Assembly: GCA_020627525.1 (NCBI GenBank) | Contig: JAHDGP010000032.1 | Location: 1-19,338, forward strand | Source: Bacteroidota bacterium | GTDB lineage: Bacteria; Bacteroidota; Bacteroidia; Chitinophagales; UBA2359 | Direction: 5' to 3' | Length of the DNA: 19,338 nucleotides | In this document: in pieces, positions 16,296 through 19,338 of the stretch | Position numbering within the stretch: the stretch's first letter is position 1 | How the letters are laid out: each line of letters begins with the position of its first letter | The notes under the pieces: model-generated | Seen by the model: only the letters and a program-made list of their open reading frames with translations | What the model was told of the DNA's origin: nothing | Database searches by the model: none | Made by a program: the position numbers and the translations under genes

Positions 16296-16329
16296 TAAAT
16301 GCAGATTTATTTGCACATTTCAAAAGAGG
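16292..16329 (+). pseudogene. Remnant of an M35-like metallopeptidase gene 3' end
   Basis: These 38 bases match 16899-16938, the last codons of the metallopeptidase gene, at all but about three bases plus two single-base deletions. Shared runs include TTAATAAATGCAGATT and CAAAAGA. Read in frame it gives LINADLFAHFKR, against LINADSFAQFAKD in the intact gene; the deletions have shifted the frame. No similarity continues upstream or downstream. It starts at the stop codon of the 158-aa gene. Confidence 0.65.
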
Positions 16330-16354
16330 TGTTTTCTATTTAGATAAATAAGTT

Positions 16355-16385
16355 TTGCATTTCTAAGCACAGTCTATTATTTTTG
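16355..16385 (+). promoter_or_regulatory. Strong Bacteroidota-type promoter candidate for the metallopeptidase gene
   Basis: TTG at 16355-16357 and TATTTTTG at 16378-16385 are separated by exactly 20 bp, a full match to TTG-N19/20-TAnnTTTG. It lies 45 bp before the ATG. This suggests that the metallopeptidase and membrane genes are transcribed separately from the upstream 158-aa gene. Confidence 0.6.
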
Positions 16386-16430
16386 TGAAATAATTCTATT
16401 TTATTTTTTTACTTTCACATTACCCCAATT

Positions 16431-16946
16431 ATGACAGCAGCAATTCAATCTACACAAAAACAAATCGTAGCGGCTGATAGACTCAGAGCTATCTCAATGC
16501 TAGATAGTGCAATAAATAACATTGGACTTTATAATGGAACATCACCTGCCAAAGTTAAAAATGCCTTGTCAAAACATTTTGGTGGAGCAACAAGTACAGC
16601 CTTTGCCAAATGGATAAAAATTAATTTACATATTTTAAGAACATTGGGTCCTTTGGCTGAGTATGAAATTATAGCAACTGGTTCCTCCTTTTGGGCTTGT
16701 GACAGTCCAGGGGTAATAGCCACAGCTTTTTGGTGTGTACCTTTCGTTGCAATAAGAATTTGTCCTGAATATTTTAATCAAACTCCTGATGAAAGGTCAG
16801 CAACATTGATTCATGAATGGGTTCATAAATATGGATGCAACCTAGATTTGGGATATGAGGGAGAAACTAGTTACAGCAATAATTCAACTGTAACCCAATT
16901 AATAAATGCAGATTCATTTGCGCAATTTGCAAAAGATGCCCAGTGA
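16431..16946 (+). CDS. Aspzincin (M35-like) zinc metallopeptidase domain protein, possible toxin
   Basis: A 171-aa protein with no signal peptide, consisting almost only of a metallopeptidase domain. Residues 128-132 are HEWVH, a zincin HExxH motif (His128, Glu129, His132). Asp139 and Tyr142 in LDLGY fit the GTxDxxYG segment that supplies the third zinc ligand in M35 deuterolysins and lysine-specific metalloendopeptidases. Other family-like parts are LSKHFGG (47-52), FVAIRICPEYFNQTPDERSATLIHE (105-129) and the terminal NADSFAQFA (159-167), which resembles the NADSYEYFA ending of that family. Cys90, Cys101, Cys111 and Cys136 could form disulfides. Such domains occur as secreted enzymes and as toxin domains of polymorphic toxins or contractile injection systems. 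Here there is no export or trafficking domain. It has its own promoter candidate and overlaps the next gene by 11 bp. Peptidase assignment is good; toxin role is inference. Confidence 0.75.
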   Translation: MTAAIQSTQKQIVAADRLRAISMLDSAINNIGLYNGTSPAKVKNALSKHFGGATSTAFAKWIKINLHILRTLGPLAEYEIIATGSSFWACDSPGVIATAFWCVPFVAIRICPEYFNQTPDERSATLIHEWVHKYGCNLDLGYEGETSYSNNSTVTQLINADSFAQFAKDAQ

Positions 16947-17244
16947 TCCAAACCAAAAAAAAACTTGGGATTACGTTGGTAACACAACATGGTTGATTCT
17001 ATTTTTAACAATAGTAATGACACTGGGTGGCTTGCATCCAGCAGTTAATACGGTTAAATTTTTAATATTGTATGTTGCCATATTAATTGGTTTAATAAAT
17101 ATCCCATCTCTATTAACAACAATCTTAAGATTAATTAAAGGAGGTTTTAATAAGGGGGTGGGACTTAGCCTTCTATTCTTAATATTGAGGCTGGTGGCAA
17201 GTTATTTTGTGCTTACATTTATTTTGGGAAGGTATTCGATTTAG
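16936..17244 (+). CDS. Small three-span membrane protein, possible immunity partner
   Basis: A 102-aa hydrophobic protein that I do not recognise. After a short polar start (MPSDPNQKKTWDYVG) it has membrane segments near residues 17-34 (WLILFLTIVMTLGG), 41-66 (KFLILYVAILIGLINIP) and 75-99 (LSLLFLILRLVASYFVLTFIL). Its ATG at 16936 lies inside the metallopeptidase gene, overlapping its last 11 bp in another frame, so the two are very probably translationally coupled. The frame is open from an earlier ATG at 16906, but that start would add ten residues lying wholly within the peptidase frame and is less likely. A membrane protein directly after a peptidase toxin-like gene could be its immunity protein or a membrane anchor. 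This is inferred from position only. Confidence 0.7.
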   Translation: MPSDPNQKKTWDYVGNTTWLILFLTIVMTLGGLHPAVNTVKFLILYVAILIGLINIPSLLTTILRLIKGGFNKGVGLSLLFLILRLVASYFVLTFILGRYSI

Positions 17245-17271
17245 TTTTTTATTGAAACATTAAAATTGTAT

Positions 17272-17295
17272 GTCTTTTATAAAAGACTGATTTTT
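17272..17295 (+). terminator. Candidate terminator after the membrane protein gene
   Basis: GTCTTTTATAAAAGAC is a perfect 16-bp palindrome (17272-17287) followed by TGATTTTT. It lies 27 bp after the membrane protein's stop codon. The stem is AT-rich and has almost no loop if fully paired, so it is only a moderate candidate. Confidence 0.4.
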
Positions 17296-17310
17296 AGAAT
17301 GAACAATTTT

Positions 17311-17342
17311 AGTGAAGTGATCACTTACAAAAGTCCTGCCAA
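17311..17342. repeat. GATC-centred intergenic repeat, copy B
   Basis: Contains the perfect 12-bp palindrome AAGTGATCACTT and then ACAAAAGTCCTGCCA. It matches 14883-14914 at about 28 of 32 positions. It lies about 70 bp after the membrane protein gene and about 135 bp before the symporter gene. Confidence 0.6.
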
Positions 17343-17417
17343 ATACTTCATTTGCTCAGTTTTACAATTGCGGTCCAAACAAAGCTATAGAAGTAAAACA
17401 TATTAAACAGATCAGCT

Positions 17418-17425
17418 TAAATTTG
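17418..17425 (+). promoter_or_regulatory. Possible -7 box for the symporter gene
   Basis: TAAATTTG matches the Bacteroidota -7 consensus TAnnTTTG exactly, 50 bp before the ATG. No TTG is found at the expected distance upstream, so support is partial. Confidence 0.3.
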
Positions 17426-17475
17426 AATAAGTGCTTGTATTCTTGTATTTTTCAGGATTAAACTGATACTTTATT

Positions 17476-18924
17476 ATGGGTAAACTTGCATTGCATTGGC
17501 AGATCATCATCGGATTGATATTGGGAGTTATTTGGGCGATTGTATCTAGCTATTTTGGCTGGAGTAAATTTACATTAGATTGGATTGCGCCATTTGGCGA
17601 TATTTTCATTCGATTGTTGAAATTAATTGCTGTTCCTTTGGTTCTATTTTCCATTATAAAAGGCGTTTCAGGAATTGCCGATGGGTCAAAAATTGGGCGT
17701 ATGGGATTGAAAACCCTCGTCGCTTATCTCATCACAACCGTGTTCGCTATTACCATCGGTTTGACTTTGGTAAATGTAATCCAACCAGGGAAATTTGCGA
17801 GTCAGGACCAATTGATGAAAAATAGAATCAGCTATGAAATGTGGGTGAACTCTACCGAAGGAGCAACTTTTGCAGATGGTAAACGAATTATGAACAACTT
17901 ATCTGATGCGGATAAAGAGAAATACAAAGTGGAAATTGCTGAATTAGAAAAAAATAAATCGAACAATTCAAGTTTACAAGATAAATTAAAAAAGGCAGAT
18001 AATCAGCGGGGTAGTGGTCCATTACAGTTTTTGGTGGATGTTGTTCCGACAAATATCATTTCTGCTATAGCAAAACCAGCAATGCTTCAGGTGATCTTTT
18101 TCGCGATTTTTTTCGGTATTGTTTTACTCTATATTGATAAAAAACTGGCGCAGCCCGTGATTGCTGTGGTAGATGGAATCAATGAAGTTTTTATAAAAAT
18201 GGTGGATGTAATTATGAGAGCAGCACCCTTTTTTGTTTTTGCTTTATTGGCTGGTAAAATTTCTGAAATGGCGGGTGATGATCCCAATGCGGTGATTGAA
18301 ATTTTCAAAGGCTTAGGTTTTTATTCCATAACGGTTGTGATCGGTTTAGCGATTATGGTATTTGTGATATATCCTTTTATAGTTAAAATTATCAGTAAAA
18401 AAATATCATACAGAGACTTTTTTAGAAGCATTGGACCAGCTCAAATGTTGGCTTTTTCAACGAGTTCAAGTGCTGCAACTTTGCCTGTAACGTTAGATTG
18501 TGTTCGTGAAAATTTAAAGGTATCGAAAGACGTTAGTAATTTTGTTTTACCCATTGGTGCAACGGTGAATATGGATGGAACAAGTATGTACCAAGCGATT
18601 GCAGCGATCTTTTTAGCACAATTTCATATGGTGGATTTGAGCATTGCAGCACAGTTGACTATTGTTTTGACAGCCACGCTTGCCTCAATTGGTTCGGCAG
18701 CCGTACCAAGTGCAGGATTGGTAATGTTGATTTTGGTTTTAGAATCGGTTGGATTACCAGGAGCGTGGATTGCCATCATTTTCCCTGTTGATCGAATTTT
18801 GGATATGTGTCGAACAGTGGTAAATGTAACAGGCGATGCAACCGTTTCAACCGTAATTGCAGCGAGCGAAAACGAATTGTATTTTGAACCATTGGGCGAT
18901 AATGTCGACAATTTCAAAATATGA
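17476..18924 (+). CDS. Dicarboxylate/amino acid:cation symporter (DAACS / GltP-DctA family)
   Basis: A 482-aa inner-membrane transporter that takes up acidic amino acids or C4-dicarboxylates with sodium ions or protons. Family marks: the serine-rich hairpin HP1 (FSTSSSAATLPVT, 327-339), NMDGT (365-369) in the seventh span, hairpin HP2 (SIGSAAVPSAG, 404-414), and the eighth span DRILDMCRTVVNVTGDA with Asp443, Arg446, Asn450 and Asp454. By alignment to the archaeal homologue GltPh, Arg446 corresponds to the arginine that holds the substrate's side-chain carboxylate, so an acidic substrate (aspartate, glutamate or dicarboxylate) is likely. Residues about 107-180 are a hydrophilic, Lys- and Asn-rich insertion between the third and fourth spans. 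The gene is complete with an ATG start and stands alone. Confidence 0.92.
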   Translation: MGKLALHWQIIIGLILGVIWAIVSSYFGWSKFTLDWIAPFGDIFIRLLKLIAVPLVLFSIIKGVSGIADGSKIGRMGLKTLVAYLITTVFAITIGLTLVNVIQPGKFASQDQLMKNRISYEMWVNSTEGATFADGKRIMNNLSDADKEKYKVEIAELEKNKSNNSSLQDKLKKADNQRGSGPLQFLVDVVPTNIISAIAKPAMLQVIFFAIFFGIVLLYIDKKLAQPVIAVVDGINEVFIKMVDVIMRAAPFFVFALLAGKISEMAGDDPNAVIEIFKGLGFYSITVVIGLAIMVFVIYPFIVKIISKKISYRDFFRSIGPAQMLAFSTSSSAATLPVTLDCVRENLKVSKDVSNFVLPIGATVNMDGTSMYQAIAAIFLAQFHMVDLSIAAQLTIVLTATLASIGSAAVPSAGLVMLILVLESVGLPGAWIAIIFPVDRILDMCRTVVNVTGDATVSTVIAASENELYFEPLGDNVDNFKI

Positions 18925-18932
18925 TGTTGAAA

Positions 18933-18944
18933 TGATCATTTGTT
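18933..18944. repeat. Possible third GATC-centred palindrome
   Basis: AAATGATCATTT is a perfect 12-bp palindrome 8 bp after the symporter stop. It shares the layout AARTGATCAYTT with the palindrome of copy B at 17311-17342, but the flanking sequence is only weakly similar. It may be a diverged member or chance. Confidence 0.25.
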
Positions 18945-19046
18945 AAGAGACAGCTCCTAAATGATAAGTAAAATAAAAAATATAATTTTTGATTTAATGA
19001 TATTGTGTCTTTGCGCCTTTTTGTTTCAATCACAATTTTATCATTT

Positions 19047-19254
19047 TAAAGTAATAAAGAAATACCCGAGACGATAAAAAATAAATTTAAATGTTTAGAA
19101 GAGCAAGCATTAACAACTCAAGATATTCCAATAACAGCCGTTTAAGTTTTTAATGATTCCAAAATAGGTGAAGGACACAATATGCTTTTGAAAGATAGTG
19201 ATTGAGTGGTTATGTTGAAATCAATGTTAGGAATATGGCTTATAAGAATTAGGT
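19047..19254 (+). pseudogene. Possible gene remnant with two in-frame stop codons
   Basis: One frame can be read from EIPETIKNKF through LEEQALTTQDIPITAV, stop, VFNDSKIGEGHNMLLKDSD, stop, VVMLKSMLGIWLIRIR, stop. The composition looks protein-like between the stops. I do not recognise the family, and such a frame could arise by chance in AT-rich DNA. Confidence 0.22.
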
Positions 19255-19338
19255 AAAGAATTTTTTTTGTTGAATCGAGATAGTATGGCTAGGGTTCCGT
19301 TTTTCTTCCGCTTCGGCCTTTAGGTTTGTAAAAGGAAA

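Larger units (their letters stand above)
18925..19338. other. Right-end intergenic region with probable decayed coding sequence
   Basis: No intact gene is seen in these 414 bp. A 38-codon frame at 18961-19077 starts MISKIKNIIFDL, like the first residues of many HAD-superfamily hydrolases, then turns into unrelated sequence over TGTCTTTGCGCCTTTTTG, which looks like common intergenic sequence. A second frame, about 19047-19254, reads like protein (EIPETIKNKF, LEEQALTTQDIPITAV, VFNDSKIGEGHNMLLKDSD) but is broken by two in-frame stops. The last 40 bases include a more GC-rich CTTCCGCTTCGGCC run. The window edge prevents a firm reading. Confidence 0.45.

Noticed and set aside
16906..16935. Earlier ATG for the small membrane protein
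   Set aside because: The added residues lie wholly inside the peptidase gene and have no membrane or signal character; ATG 16936 gives the usual short overlap of coupled genes.
16431..16946. Mobile element or phage origin for the peptidase cluster
   Set aside because: No integrase, transposase, tRNA target or terminal repeats were seen around it; only the short 3' remnant hints at recombination.

Overview
The window looks like a chromosomal stretch from a low-GC Bacteroidota bacterium, most likely of the Saprospiraceae type. This rests on two large secreted proteins with type IX secretion (T9SS)-style C-termini, a head-GIN lipoprotein, promoter-like sequences of the Bacteroidota form TTG-N19/20-TAnnTTTG, and the general gene content. 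No taxonomic marker such as 16S rRNA is present, so the assignment is an inference. No tRNA, rRNA, CRISPR array, insertion sequence or integrase was seen.

Left part (1-6280, minus strand): a 388-aa secreted fibre-like protein with an S74 chaperone domain and a T9SS type A tag, and a 1553-aa secreted subtilisin-like protease. The protease has two long leucine-rich-repeat (LRR) modules, a dockerin-like pair of calcium loops and a cohesin-like domain. About 970 bp of its two LRR modules are identical at nucleotide level while the segments beside them have diverged. Between the two genes lies a GC-rich array of about 30-bp repeats that ends in a long hairpin just after the protease stop codon.

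Middle (6476-12562): a 491-aa protein of unknown function converges on and overlaps the 3' end of the topoisomerase IV subunit A gene (parC). A clpS-aat pair follows; these genes encode the adaptor that recognises N-degrons and the transferase that creates them. Then comes a PAP2-type membrane phosphatase behind a good promoter candidate.

Right part (12821-18924, all plus strand): a NatAB-like ABC exporter pair, a head-GIN lipoprotein, and a three-gene cluster that is the most interesting part of the window. That cluster holds a 158-aa protein resembling immunity proteins, a 171-aa protein with the zinc-site signature of aspzincin (M35-type) metallopeptidases, and a small membrane protein whose start overlaps the peptidase stop. 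A short, frameshifted copy of the peptidase gene's 3' end sits immediately after the 158-aa gene. I read this as a small toxin-immunity type locus that has undergone cassette exchange. The right end has a dicarboxylate/amino-acid:cation symporter and about 400 bp of apparently decayed sequence.

A GATC-centred palindromic intergenic element occurs twice in clearly related form (about 14883 and 17311) and perhaps a third time (18933).
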